From the NCBI GenBank assembly GCA_049794535.1, contig JBARCX010000399.1:1-11423 (forward strand): DNA of 11,423 nucleotides, read 5' to 3'. The translations under genes were made by a program, and so were the position numbers. This DNA is from JBARCX01 sp049794535 (GTDB lineage Bacteria > Pseudomonadota > Gammaproteobacteria > Xanthomonadales > Rhodanobacteraceae). Positions 1 through 6,237 of this stretch are shown here, piece by piece. The notes under the pieces were generated by a model, which was not told the origin of the DNA, searched no databases, and saw only the letters and a list, made by a program, of their open reading frames with translations. Each line of letters starts with the position of its first letter. The first letter of the stretch is position 1.

Positions 1-2
1 AC

Positions 3-2891
3 TCAGCGGGCCGCGATGATGGCTGTACCAAGCCAATCCTCTGCGGCCCGCGGTACGGCGAACAGAAACCCTTGGCCGTAGCGACTGCCGATCTGCAGCA
101 GTGCCTGTCGTTGGGCTTCTTCCTCAATGCCTTCGGCAATCACCTGCATACCGAGTGAGTCAGCCAGGACTTGGATCGCACGCACCACTGAGATGCCGCC
201 TTCATGCTGCAGCTCAAGGATGAACGAGCGGTCGATCTTGAGTGTTTCGATCGGGTACCGATGCAGGTAGCTCAGCGAGGAATAGCCGGTGCCGAAGTCG
301 TCGAGCGCGATGCCGACACCTTGCTGACGCAAGTTGTCGAGTATCCGTTTGACTTGCGCCGGATTCTCCAGGAGTGCGCGCTCAGTTACCTCCACGCGCA
401 GGCAATGTGGTGGCAAGCGATGGACCTGCAGCAGATCCAGCAGTCGCTGATCGAGGTCGGGTGAGCGGAAGTGCCGACCGGATACGTTGATGCTGACGAA
501 GCCGTGGGCTCCGACCAGCGCCGTGGCGTGCGCACAGACTTGCTCGAAGATTTGCCAGTCGATGATCTCGGAGCTGCCGTTTTCCTCGGCGACGACAAGA
601 AAGTCGCCGGGAAGGAGTAGGCCGCGCTCGGGATGGCGCCAACGCAATAGGGCTTCGTAGCCGATCGTACGGCCGTCATCCAGCGCCACAATCGGTTGAT
701 AAAACGGTACGAATTCGTTGCGATTAAGCGCGCGGCGTAGATCGCCTTCCATCTCGAGTAGCGACAGCGCTTCGCGACGTAAGCGATCGTCGAACACGGC
801 GGAGCAATGGCGGCCCGCATCCTTGGCTCGATACATGGCGGCGTCGGCATCACGCAGCAACTCATCCGGCCGTTGGTAGTGCGGGCTGGGCAGGGCGATG
901 CCGATCGATGCGGAGGTGAAAACCTCTTTGGCACCGAGCCGGAACGGTATCTGCAGCTCGCCAATGATGCGTTCGGCGATCTGCACGGCTTTGGTCTGCT
1001 CGTTAACGTCTTCGAGCAGCACCGCAAATTCATCACCGCCGAGTCGGGCCACCACATCGCGGGTCTTCAGGCAGGCGCGGATCCGGCCGCCGACCTGGAA
1101 CAGCAGGTCGTCGCCGATCAGGTGGCCGACCGAGTCATTGATGACTTTGAAGCGGTCGAGGTCGATGAACAGCACCGCAAACTGTTGTGCGGGATTGTCG
1201 TGATAGCGCTGTAGCGCATGCTCTAGGCGTTGCAGCAGCAAGGTGCGATTTGGCAGGCCGGTTAGCGAGTCGTGCAGGGTCTCGTATTTCAACCGACGTT
1301 CGACGCGCTCGCGCTCGGCAATTTGCTCACGCAAATCCCGATTGGCCAGCGCGAGCGCGCGGGTGCGTTCAGTGACCCGGCGTTCGAGATTGGTGTAGGC
1401 CAGCTTCAGCGATTCGGTGGTGTATTTGCGTTGCAGCGCATTGGCGACGTGGTAGCCGACGAAGGTCAATAGCTCCTGGTCGCGCACATCGTAGATGTGT
1501 TCGGGCGAGTAGCTCTGCACCGCCAGCACACCCTTCACCCGGCTGTCCCACACCAGAGGCACGCCTAGCCAGCATACCGAGCGGGCACCGGCCTGGACGA
1601 GCTCGCCTGCCGCGATCAGGCGAGCGAAATCCTCGGCCCCGCCCAACAGGGGCTTGCCATGCCGGAGCACGTATTCGGTGGCGCCGTGTCCGAGTACGCG
1701 TGTTTGGCGCACGCGATCGATTTCGTCGACGGAATAGGGAAACGTGATCTGCTGACTCTCTTCGTCGAGCAGCGCGATATAGAAGTTGCGCGCATATAGC
1801 AGGCCACCAATCACCCGGTGCACGGCGGCGTAGAAGTTCTGCTGGCTCTCGGATGCGTTGGCTAGTTCGGCGATGCGGAAGAGCGCTGCCTGCAGCCGTT
1901 CACCACGCTGGCGCTGCAGCACTTGCTGACGTAGCACGCGATTGGCAGCACGCAGTGCCGCGGTGCGATCAGCGACACGGTGCTCCAGTTCGGCGTGTGC
2001 CTCGCGTCGCTCCAGCGCCGTCTGTACATGTTGCGCTACATAGGTAAGCAGTTCGCGATCATGCCGGGTATAGAGGGTGTCTGCGCGGTAGCTTTGCATC
2101 ACGATGCCACCCACCACACGACCATCGCGCAGCAATGGCACGCCGAGCCAGTGTTCGCATGCGGGTCCGACAAGCACGTAGCGGCCGCGCAACTGCTGGG
2201 TCAATTCTTCGATCGAGCCCATCAGCGGCTGACCACCTTGCAGCAGGTTCCAGGTCAGGCTGTATTGCATTTCTTGCAGTGGACGGCTTTGGTCCGGCAA
2301 GGGCGGATCCGCGTCCGCCGTGTCCACGTAGTACGGAAAGCGCACGCTATCAGTGGTCGAGTCATACAACGCGATGTAGAAGTTTTCCGCGTACATCAGG
2401 CTGCCGACGATGGCATGCAGCGAGCGCATCATCTCGGTCATGTTGTGCACCGCGCCGGCTTGCTCGGCAATCGCATACAGCGCGCGCTGCAAGCGTTCTG
2501 CGAGTGCCAGGCGGGAGATGGCTTCGTACAGCCGGCCTGTTTCGGCCAGTTGGCGCAGGCGGATGGCCGCGAGCCTGCCCAGCCATGCGATCCGTTCACG
2601 CTGGTACTCGGTAAGTGCGGCAGGCGTCGTTTCCAGGGTCAGCATGCGTACGCCCTGGGGATCTTCCGCTAGCTCAACCCGTTCAGCTTCAGTCGCAGCG
2701 TGGTTGTCACCGGCGGTATGCCATTGCAGCCGGCCGCTGATGCCGAGCGGGGCCAGCGTGGTTTCGCAGGTTTCGAGCACGCAAGTTGCGTCAGTGGCTC
2801 GGAACAACTGCTCCGCTGCATCGTGCAGCGCCGCAAGAATGTTCGCAGCTGGCCAGGGTAGGAGGGCGCTGTTGTCGGGCGCTGAACTCAT
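3..2891 (-). CDS. GAF-GAF-GGDEF-EAL cyclic-di-GMP signalling protein
   Basis: Complete 962-residue protein predicted to make and/or hydrolyse cyclic di-GMP. Domains in order: N-terminal region (1-130) of no clear family, GAF 1 (about 131-295), coiled coil (296-330), GAF 2 (about 331-490), coiled coil (492-535), GGDEF (about 540-700), EAL (about 715-955). The GGDEF motif is intact (618-622, metal Asp 577), so cyclase activity is possible. The RxxD inhibitory site is altered to K609-T-R-D612. In the EAL domain the usual metal and catalytic residues are all present: E746 of EAL, N802, E834 of EVTE, D864-D865 of DDFGTG, K885 and E920. Phosphodiesterase activity is therefore likely. There is no signal peptide or clear membrane segment, so it is probably cytoplasmic, with the GAFs sensing a small ligand. 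The ATG at 2891 has only a weak Shine-Dalgarno. It is a single gene, divergent from the exported protein at 3187. Which activity dominates cannot be told from sequence. Confidence 0.95.
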   Translation of the reverse strand: MSSAPDNSALLPWPAANILAALHDAAEQLFRATDATCVLETCETTLAPLGISGRLQWHTAGDNHAATEAERVELAEDPQGVRMLTLETTPAALTEYQRERIAWLGRLAAIRLRQLAETGRLYEAISRLALAERLQRALYAIAEQAGAVHNMTEMMRSLHAIVGSLMYAENFYIALYDSTTDSVRFPYYVDTADADPPLPDQSRPLQEMQYSLTWNLLQGGQPLMGSIEELTQQLRGRYVLVGPACEHWLGVPLLRDGRVVGGIVMQSYRADTLYTRHDRELLTYVAQHVQTALERREAHAELEHRVADRTAALRAANRVLRQQVLQRQRGERLQAALFRIAELANASESQQNFYAAVHRVIGGLLYARNFYIALLDEESQQITFPYSVDEIDRVRQTRVLGHGATEYVLRHGKPLLGGAEDFARLIAAGELVQAGARSVCWLGVPLVWDSRVKGVLAVQSYSPEHIYDVRDQELLTFVGYHVANALQRKYTTESLKLAYTNLERRVTERTRALALANRDLREQIAERERVERRLKYETLHDSLTGLPNRTLLLQRLEHALQRYHDNPAQQFAVLFIDLDRFKVINDSVGHLIGDDLLFQVGGRIRACLKTRDVVARLGGDEFAVLLEDVNEQTKAVQIAERIIGELQIPFRLGAKEVFTSASIGIALPSPHYQRPDELLRDADAAMYRAKDAGRHCSAVFDDRLRREALSLLEMEGDLRRALNRNEFVPFYQPIVALDDGRTIGYEALLRWRHPERGLLLPGDFLVVAEENGSSEIIDWQIFEQVCAHATALVGAHGFVSINVSGRHFRSPDLDQRLLDLLQVHRLPPHCLRVEVTERALLENPAQVKRILDNLRQQGVGIALDDFGTGYSSLSYLHRYPIETLKIDRSFILELQHEGGISVVRAIQVLADSLGMQVIAEGIEEEAQRQALLQIGSRYGQGFLFAVPRAAEDWLGTAIIAAR

Positions 2892-2931
2892 CGGGGTGTG
2901 TCGGGTCCATACCTTAGGCGACTTGGGCGAC

Positions 2932-2960
2932 TATATATCGTGCCCAGGTGGCTTTGTCGT
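2932..2960 (-). promoter_or_regulatory. Possible sigma-70 promoter for the c-di-GMP gene
   Basis: On the minus strand, ACGACA (2955-2960, 4 of 6 to consensus) and TATATA (2932-2937, 4 of 6) are separated by 17 bases and end about 40 bases before the start codon at 2891. The alternating TA run is the only AT-rich patch near the start in a GC-rich surround. Matches are modest. Confidence 0.35.
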
Positions 2961-3032
2961 GCGGCACTGCGGGGGGTGGGCGTCCGGTCGGCTAAAGGCG
3001 AGGCGCACAAGCATGTCTTGTGCCGTTGGGGC

Positions 3033-3063
3033 TTGACTGCGGCCATAAATCCGTGGCTAAAAC
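3033..3063 (+). promoter_or_regulatory. Possible promoter for the exported barrel-like protein
   Basis: TTGACT (3033-3038, 5 of 6 to the -35 consensus) is followed after 19 bases by TAAAAC (3058-3063, 4 of 6). A second -10-like hexamer, TAAAAT (3090-3095, 5 of 6), lies downstream but has no good -35. Using the first, the transcript would start near 3070 and carry a leader of about 115 bases including the inverted repeat at 3101-3139. Confidence 0.35.
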
Positions 3064-3100
3064 CACAAATTCAAGGTGTTAGTAAAAGGTAAAATGGGCT

Positions 3101-3139
3101 AAACTCCATAACACGGATAGCTCTGCTTTGGTGGAGTTT
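3101..3139 (+). repeat. 8-bp perfect inverted repeat in the leader of the exported protein
   Basis: AAACTCCA (3101-3108) and TGGAGTTT (3132-3139) are exact reverse complements separated by 23 bases. There is no T-run after the right arm, so it does not look like an intrinsic terminator. It lies between the candidate promoter and the start codon at 3187, so it could be a 5' leader hairpin or a widely spaced protein-binding dyad. Confidence 0.5.
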
Positions 3140-3186
3140 GTCTAAATCACGTTGCCCAAACCACGCGATCATCGTTGCGAGTTGTT

Positions 3187-4107
3187 ATGCGTCGCCTCCT
3201 TTCCACATTGCTGTTTCTGTCGATGCCGCTTGTTGCGGCAGGGCAGGCGCTGGGCAGCAATCCGCAGGAGATGGCTTCTAGCTTGTTGCAGCGTCAACCC
3301 GATCAGGTTGCGAACGTAGGGCAAGGCGTCGTGGTGCCGCTATGGCGTGGTGCCGATGGCCACATGCTCGCGTTGCAGGTGAGTAACGCCACGTCGACTG
3401 AGGCACAGCGCAATACGCCATTGTCCTTCAGCGCAGTGGATGCGGGCTCGGTGATGTCGAGCAATCTGCAGTATGTGCTGAGCCCCAACCTGACAGCCCA
3501 TGCTGGGGTCAGTCAGCGGTCGTGGATTAACAGTGCGCCGCAGACGCAGATCATTGGCAGTGAAGTGGGCGCTACCTACAGCGGTGGCCCATACAGTCTC
3601 GGTCTCAGCGTTGGCTCAGACAGCACGCCGAACAGCGGTGGTGTGACGTTGCCGCGGGTGCTTCCAGGTGTCGCGCCGGGCGTCAATGGACTTTCCGGTT
3701 TCGACAGCAGTACGCAGCTCAATGCGAACGGTCGTCTGGCGCTGAATGGCACGAGCGGCATCAATCTTGGCGCTAGTGTGGGCCGTATCCGATTGCTGCC
3801 GGGCAACCTGCTCGGTCTCAGCACGCTGGATCAAAAGGCGCTGACTTTCGGGGTTGATCACGGTTCAATCAGTGGCAACATCATTGGTCGCACCATGCAG
3901 CCGGAAGTCGGTATGCCGGGTGGATACAGCCCAGACAAGCGCTGGAGCAGCATTGACCTTGGCGTGACGTGGCGACTGCCTTGGCAGGGCTCGTTGAGCT
4001 TTGGCGCGCAGAACGTGTGGTCTTCCGGCAATGCGACGAACACCCCGGCTGGGCCCGAGCCGGATCAGTCGCGCACACCCTACGTGCAATACCACCAGGA
4101 TCTGTGA
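3187..4107 (+). CDS. Exported protein, probable small outer-membrane beta-barrel, function unknown
   Basis: 306 residues from the ATG at 3187. A TTG start at 3175 in the same frame is possible, but the ATG gives a classic signal peptide: two arginines, a hydrophobic core (residues 4-17), then a small-residue stretch ending near A-G-Q-A (18-21) as likely cleavage site. The mature part has no cysteine and is rich in Gly, Ser and Asn. It contains several stretches of alternating polar and hydrophobic residues typical of amphipathic strands joined by loops (about 92-112, 124-145, 176-203, 217-236, 254-278). This suggests an outer-membrane barrel of roughly 8-12 strands. The C-terminus reads Y-V-Q-Y-H-Q-D-L rather than ending in Phe or Trp, so the usual barrel-assembly signal is atypical. 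I do not recognise a named family. It is a single gene with its own terminator at 4147-4176. Localisation is fairly secure; the barrel fold is inferred and the function is unknown. Confidence 0.8.
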   Translation: MRRLLSTLLFLSMPLVAAGQALGSNPQEMASSLLQRQPDQVANVGQGVVVPLWRGADGHMLALQVSNATSTEAQRNTPLSFSAVDAGSVMSSNLQYVLSPNLTAHAGVSQRSWINSAPQTQIIGSEVGATYSGGPYSLGLSVGSDSTPNSGGVTLPRVLPGVAPGVNGLSGFDSSTQLNANGRLALNGTSGINLGASVGRIRLLPGNLLGLSTLDQKALTFGVDHGSISGNIIGRTMQPEVGMPGGYSPDKRWSSIDLGVTWRLPWQGSLSFGAQNVWSSGNATNTPAGPEPDQSRTPYVQYHQDL

Positions 4108-4146
4108 TCTAACAAGACGGTCAGCATCGACCTGTCCTGGATCTCT

Positions 4147-4176
4147 ACGCCGTCGCTCATGCGACGGCGTTTTCGT
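4147..4176 (+). terminator. Intrinsic terminator of the exported-protein gene
   Basis: A perfect 9-bp GC-rich stem (CGCCGTCGC 4148-4156, GCGACGGCG 4161-4169), with an extra A-T pair at the base, and a TCAT tetraloop are followed by TTTTCGTTT. It lies 40 bases after the stop codon at 4107. On the opposite strand there is no T-run after the stem, so it serves mainly plus-strand transcripts, in the gap between two convergent genes. Confidence 0.9.
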
Positions 4177-4181
4177 TTAGG

Positions 4182-4198
4182 CAGGACTCTTAGTCCTG
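4182..4198 (-). terminator. Short hairpin across the stop codon of the DUF4097-type gene
   Basis: CAGGACT (4182-4188) and AGTCCTG (4192-4198) form a perfect 7-bp stem with a 3-base loop, and the TAA stop (4192-4190 on the minus strand) overlaps the loop. There is no T-run, so it is at best a weak terminator or a 3'-end protecting hairpin for the minus-strand sigma operon. Confidence 0.4.
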
Positions 4199-5092
4199 TT
4201 TGCGAATACGCAAGTCGCCACTGAAGGTCTCGATGGTGATCTTGCTATTGCCACCGCCCGTGACGGCATCCAGCGAACTGCCGGGGCCATTGTCGGACTC
4301 CTTCGGTGTGCCGAAGTCGCTCCGCAGATCGCCACTGAAAGAACTGGCGTGGATGGTGCTGGAGAGTGTGGACGGCAACTGCAACTGCACATCGCCGCTC
4401 ATGCTGTCGATATCGAGCTTGCCACCCGTGGCCAGGTTGCCATTGAGCTGCACATCACCCGAGACCGTGCTGAGCTTCAGTCGCTGCCAAGGGCCTCCAC
4501 CTGCCTGGATGCGGCCGGAGACGGTTTGCAGATCGACATCGTTACCCAATGAGGGAGCAAGAATGTCGCCGCTGACGGTCTGCAGTGCGGCGCGCCCTGC
4601 GTGACCTGCGAACGCGATACCGCCACTGACACTCTCTACATCCAGCGAGGGTGTTTGTGCGTTGATGCGTATGCGTCCGCTGATCGAGTTGAGCTTGAGC
4701 TTGCCGCCATTCGTGCCGTCGATGCTGAGCGGTGCGCTGACCACATCAATTTGTAGCGATGCACCGGCAGGTACGTGGATGTCCAGGTTGCTGGAGCCCA
4801 TGCGGCTGTTATTGCCCCAGTTGAACAGGCCGTTACTGCCTTGGGCTTCTACTTTGATCGACAGGTTGTCGTCGCTGCCGGTAATCGCCAGCGGCTTGGC
4901 ACCATCGCCGAGATTGCCGCCGACCTGTACCTGATTGCGGTCCCATGCGGTCACCCGGACTTCACCGGAGACATTGCTGATGCTGATTTGCGCGTTGGGT
5001 GTGGCAGCGTGCTGCAGGTTGATGGGGGTATCGGCCAGCGCCTGCCCAATGGACAGGCACAGCAGCAGAGGAAGGTAACGGGCGGTTTTCAT
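4190..5092 (-). CDS. Secreted DUF4097-type beta-strand repeat protein
   Basis: 300 residues from the ATG at 5092, which has a strong Shine-Dalgarno (GAGGAGA, 5097-5103). A TTG at 5113 would overlap the upstream stop and has no such site. Residues 1-20 are a signal peptide ending A-L-A before D21. The rest resembles the DUF4097 / GIN-domain type of repeat: V/I/M/F-S-G-D/R/E-hydrophobic units at residues 42, 138, 156, 174, 192, 211, 232, 253 and 291, plus a degenerate copy near 119. Spacing is mostly 18-21 residues, as expected for a right-handed parallel beta-solenoid with one strand set per turn. There is no cysteine, lipobox or enzymatic motif. It is last in the operon after the sigma factor and the predicted anti-sigma protein, with a 17-base gap, so it is probably made with them and acts in the periplasm. 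The molecular role of such proteins is not established; it might sense or respond to envelope stress. Confidence 0.88.
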   Translation of the reverse strand: MKTARYLPLLLCLSIGQALADTPINLQHAATPNAQISISNVSGEVRVTAWDRNQVQVGGNLGDGAKPLAITGSDDNLSIKVEAQGSNGLFNWGNNSRMGSSNLDIHVPAGASLQIDVVSAPLSIDGTNGGKLKLNSISGRIRINAQTPSLDVESVSGGIAFAGHAGRAALQTVSGDILAPSLGNDVDLQTVSGRIQAGGGPWQRLKLSTVSGDVQLNGNLATGGKLDIDSMSGDVQLQLPSTLSSTIHASSFSGDLRSDFGTPKESDNGPGSSLDAVTGGGNSKITIETFSGDLRIRKQD

Positions 5093-5096
5093 GGGG

Positions 5097-5103
5097 TCTC
5101 CTC
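5097..5103 (-). promoter_or_regulatory. Ribosome binding site deciding the DUF4097-type start
   Basis: GAGGAGA on the minus strand lies 4 bases before the ATG at 5092. It supports this start over an upstream TTG at 5113, which has no comparable site. Confidence 0.8.
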
Positions 5104-5109
5104 GCGGCC

Positions 5110-5559
5110 TCAACCGGCCTGGTGCTCAAACTGACGCAGGCGTGATTGTTGTTGTTCGGTAAGATTGAGTAAGCGCTGCAGTGCCGCTGAATCGGGTGCC
5201 TGCTGCATCGCTTGCTTGAGTTCAATTTGTGCAGCACCCAGTTCGACCGCGGCTCCGGCCAGGCGCGGATCACTCGGCTTCCATGACGCCACGGCGGCCG
5301 CGATCGGGCTGGGTAAGGTGGATTGATGCAGGCGCCAGGCGAGGCCGCCAGCAAGCACCACGACAGCGGCCAGACTGGCGGCCATGAGTAGCCAACTGTG
5401 ACGGCGCTTAGGTGCCAGCGTATGACGAATCGGCGTCGACTCAGTGGTATCTGACGCCGCGGCATCCAGTGCCGTGTCGATCCGTGCCCACAGGTCGTTC
5501 TGGGGGCTCTGTGGCTGGCGCAGTTCGCGCATCTGACGACGCCATTCGAATTCGTTCAT
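5110..5559 (-). CDS. Single-pass membrane protein, probable anti-sigma factor
   Basis: 149 residues. The N-terminal 55 residues are cytoplasmic and polar (E-F-E-W-R-R near the start, then basic residues K51-R52-R53). A single membrane helix spans about 56-76. The periplasmic C-terminal part (77-149) is helical, Gln-rich and ends in a likely coiled coil (about 125-147). This is the layout of an anti-sigma factor that holds an ECF sigma factor at the membrane. No His/Cys zinc-finger motif is present (the protein has no cysteine), so it is not a ZAS-type anti-sigma factor. Its ATG overlaps the sigma stop codon in an ATGA arrangement (5556-5559), and an AG-rich ribosome site just upstream lies within the sigma gene. 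This indicates translational coupling and near-equal production. The role is inferred from gene order and topology rather than a recognised domain. Confidence 0.8.
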   Translation of the reverse strand: MNEFEWRRQMRELRQPQSPQNDLWARIDTALDAAASDTTESTPIRHTLAPKRRHSWLLMAASLAAVVVLAGGLAWRLHQSTLPSPIAAAVASWKPSDPRLAGAAVELGAAQIELKQAMQQAPDSAALQRLLNLTEQQQSRLRQFEHQAG

Positions 5560-6137
5560 GACCTTTCTCCTAATACTTTGCGCAGCAGGCCGCGTGCGCG
5601 ATGCAACTGCGCTTTCGACGAGCCCACTGCCATGCCGAGTTCGGCACTAATCTCTTCGTGCAGCCAGCCTTCCACATCGTGTAGTACAAGCACCGCTCTG
5701 GCACGTGGCGGCAGCTGTGCAATGGCGCGCTCCAATTCTTCGCGCTCAGCGGCGCAGAAGGGTGTTTCGCCGTGTTCGGGCAGGCTGTCCTCGTCGATCA
5801 TATGGACGGGGTCCGCGCCACGTGCGCGGATGTCCATCAGAGCTACGTTCACTGCTAGCCGATAGAGCCAGGTGCCAAATGCACTTTCGTGCCGAAAGCT
5901 GCCCAGCTTCTGCCATGCGCGCACAAAGGCCTCCTGCGTCAGGTCCTCGGCGCGTGCGTGATCGTAGCCAGCAAGCCGATACACCGCGCCATACACGCGA
6001 TCCACATGCAGTTTGTACAGACGCTGGAAAGCACGGCGGTCACCGTCGGCGGCCGCTCGCACATCATCTGCATCTTGTATGACCGCAGCAGGTGCGGGTG
6101 GCATGGCGCTTCCGGTGGCGAGGCAGGCAGTGATCAT
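5556..6137 (-). CDS. RNA polymerase ECF-type sigma-70 factor
   Basis: 193 residues from the ATG at 6137. An ATG 11 codons in (6104) is an alternative, preceded by a GGAA-like ribosome site, and would give 182 residues, closer to the usual ECF size. Region 2 spans about 36-105, with the conserved D-L-T-Q-E-A-F-V-R-A-W core-binding block at 65-75 and the -10 recognition helix around 84-100. A Pro/Glu-rich linker follows. Region 4 covers about 133-187: L-P-P-R-A-R-A-V-L then a helix-turn-helix (about 155-180) with the block S-S-K-A-Q-L-H-R-A-R. It directs core RNA polymerase to a set of promoters that cannot be named from this window. It is the first gene of a three-gene operon with its likely membrane anti-sigma factor and a secreted repeat protein, a common way to wire envelope stress to transcription. 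No typical ECF autoregulatory promoter (GGAAC-like) is visible upstream. Confidence 0.94.
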   Translation of the reverse strand: MITACLATGSAMPPAPAAVIQDADDVRAAADGDRRAFQRLYKLHVDRVYGAVYRLAGYDHARAEDLTQEAFVRAWQKLGSFRHESAFGTWLYRLAVNVALMDIRARGADPVHMIDEDSLPEHGETPFCAAEREELERAIAQLPPRARAVLVLHDVEGWLHEEISAELGMAVGSSKAQLHRARGLLRKVLGERS

Positions 6138-6160
6138 CTTGCCAGCTTGGATGCGCCAGC

Positions 6161-6187
6161 GGGTGCTGGGGTTTAGATGGGGTGGGG
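6161..6187 (+). other. G-quadruplex motif in the sigma-operon leader (template strand)
   Basis: Four G-tracts on the plus strand, at 6161-6163, 6168-6171, 6179-6182 and 6184-6187, are separated by loops of 4, 7 and 1 bases. This fits the standard G3+N1-7 rule. It lies 24 bases upstream of the sigma start (6137) on the strand that is template for that operon. Folding is not proven. Confidence 0.55.
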
Positions 6188-6193
6188 TTTATA
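6188..6193 (-). promoter_or_regulatory. Possible -10 box of the sigma / anti-sigma operon
   Basis: TATAAA on the minus strand (5 of 6 to consensus) lies 50 bases before the ATG at 6137. The -35 region would fall inside the 14-bp hairpin; TCGACC at 6209-6214 matches 4 of 6 but with a short 15-base spacer. It is a weak call, resting mainly on the -10 hexamer and its position between the pckG end and the sigma start. Confidence 0.25.
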
Positions 6194-6198
6194 TCGTC

Positions 6199-6230
6199 TA
6201 TCGCCGCGGGTCGAGTGACCCGCGGCGATA
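6199..6230 (-). terminator. Long GC-rich hairpin after pckG, probable terminator without U-tract
   Basis: A perfect 14-bp inverted repeat (6199-6212 with 6217-6230) has a 4-base loop. It begins 8 bases after the pckG stop codon on the minus strand. The stem is strong, but neither strand shows a T-run after it, so it is not a textbook intrinsic terminator. It may stop or protect the 3' end of pckG mRNA and insulate the downstream sigma operon. Confidence 0.6.
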
Positions 6231-6237
6231 CGGTGCA

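Larger units (their letters stand above)
2892..3186. other. Non-coding divergent control region (295 bp)
   Basis: This gap separates the divergent c-di-GMP gene and exported-protein gene. The half near 3040-3120 is distinctly AT-richer than the flanking genes, as expected for promoter and leader DNA. It contains a candidate promoter on each strand, an 8+8 inverted repeat (3101-3139) and three copies of GGCTAAA (2990-2996, 3055-3061, 3097-3103) of unknown meaning. I see no convincing small gene, tRNA or riboswitch; open frames crossing it lack a ribosome site and run over the promoter elements. Confidence 0.6.

Noticed and set aside
807..1214. A 135-codon open frame on the plus strand opposite the GGDEF domain
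   Set aside because: It is a shadow of the GGDEF coding sequence; GC-rich third positions leave long antisense frames open.
1980..2672. A 230-codon open frame on the plus strand inside the c-di-GMP gene
   Set aside because: It is antisense to well-conserved GAF codons, has no family motifs or ribosome site, and its His/Gln/Arg-rich composition is what the reverse complement of a GC-rich gene gives.
2898..3092. Small open frame in the divergent intergenic region
   Set aside because: It crosses both candidate promoters, lacks a ribosome site and shows no recognisable protein features.
2990..3103. Three GGCTAAA copies as a possible iteron or regulator repeat
   Set aside because: The copies are 65 and 42 bases apart with no helical phasing and no further shared flanks. 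A 7-base AT/GC mix may recur by chance; kept only as a note.
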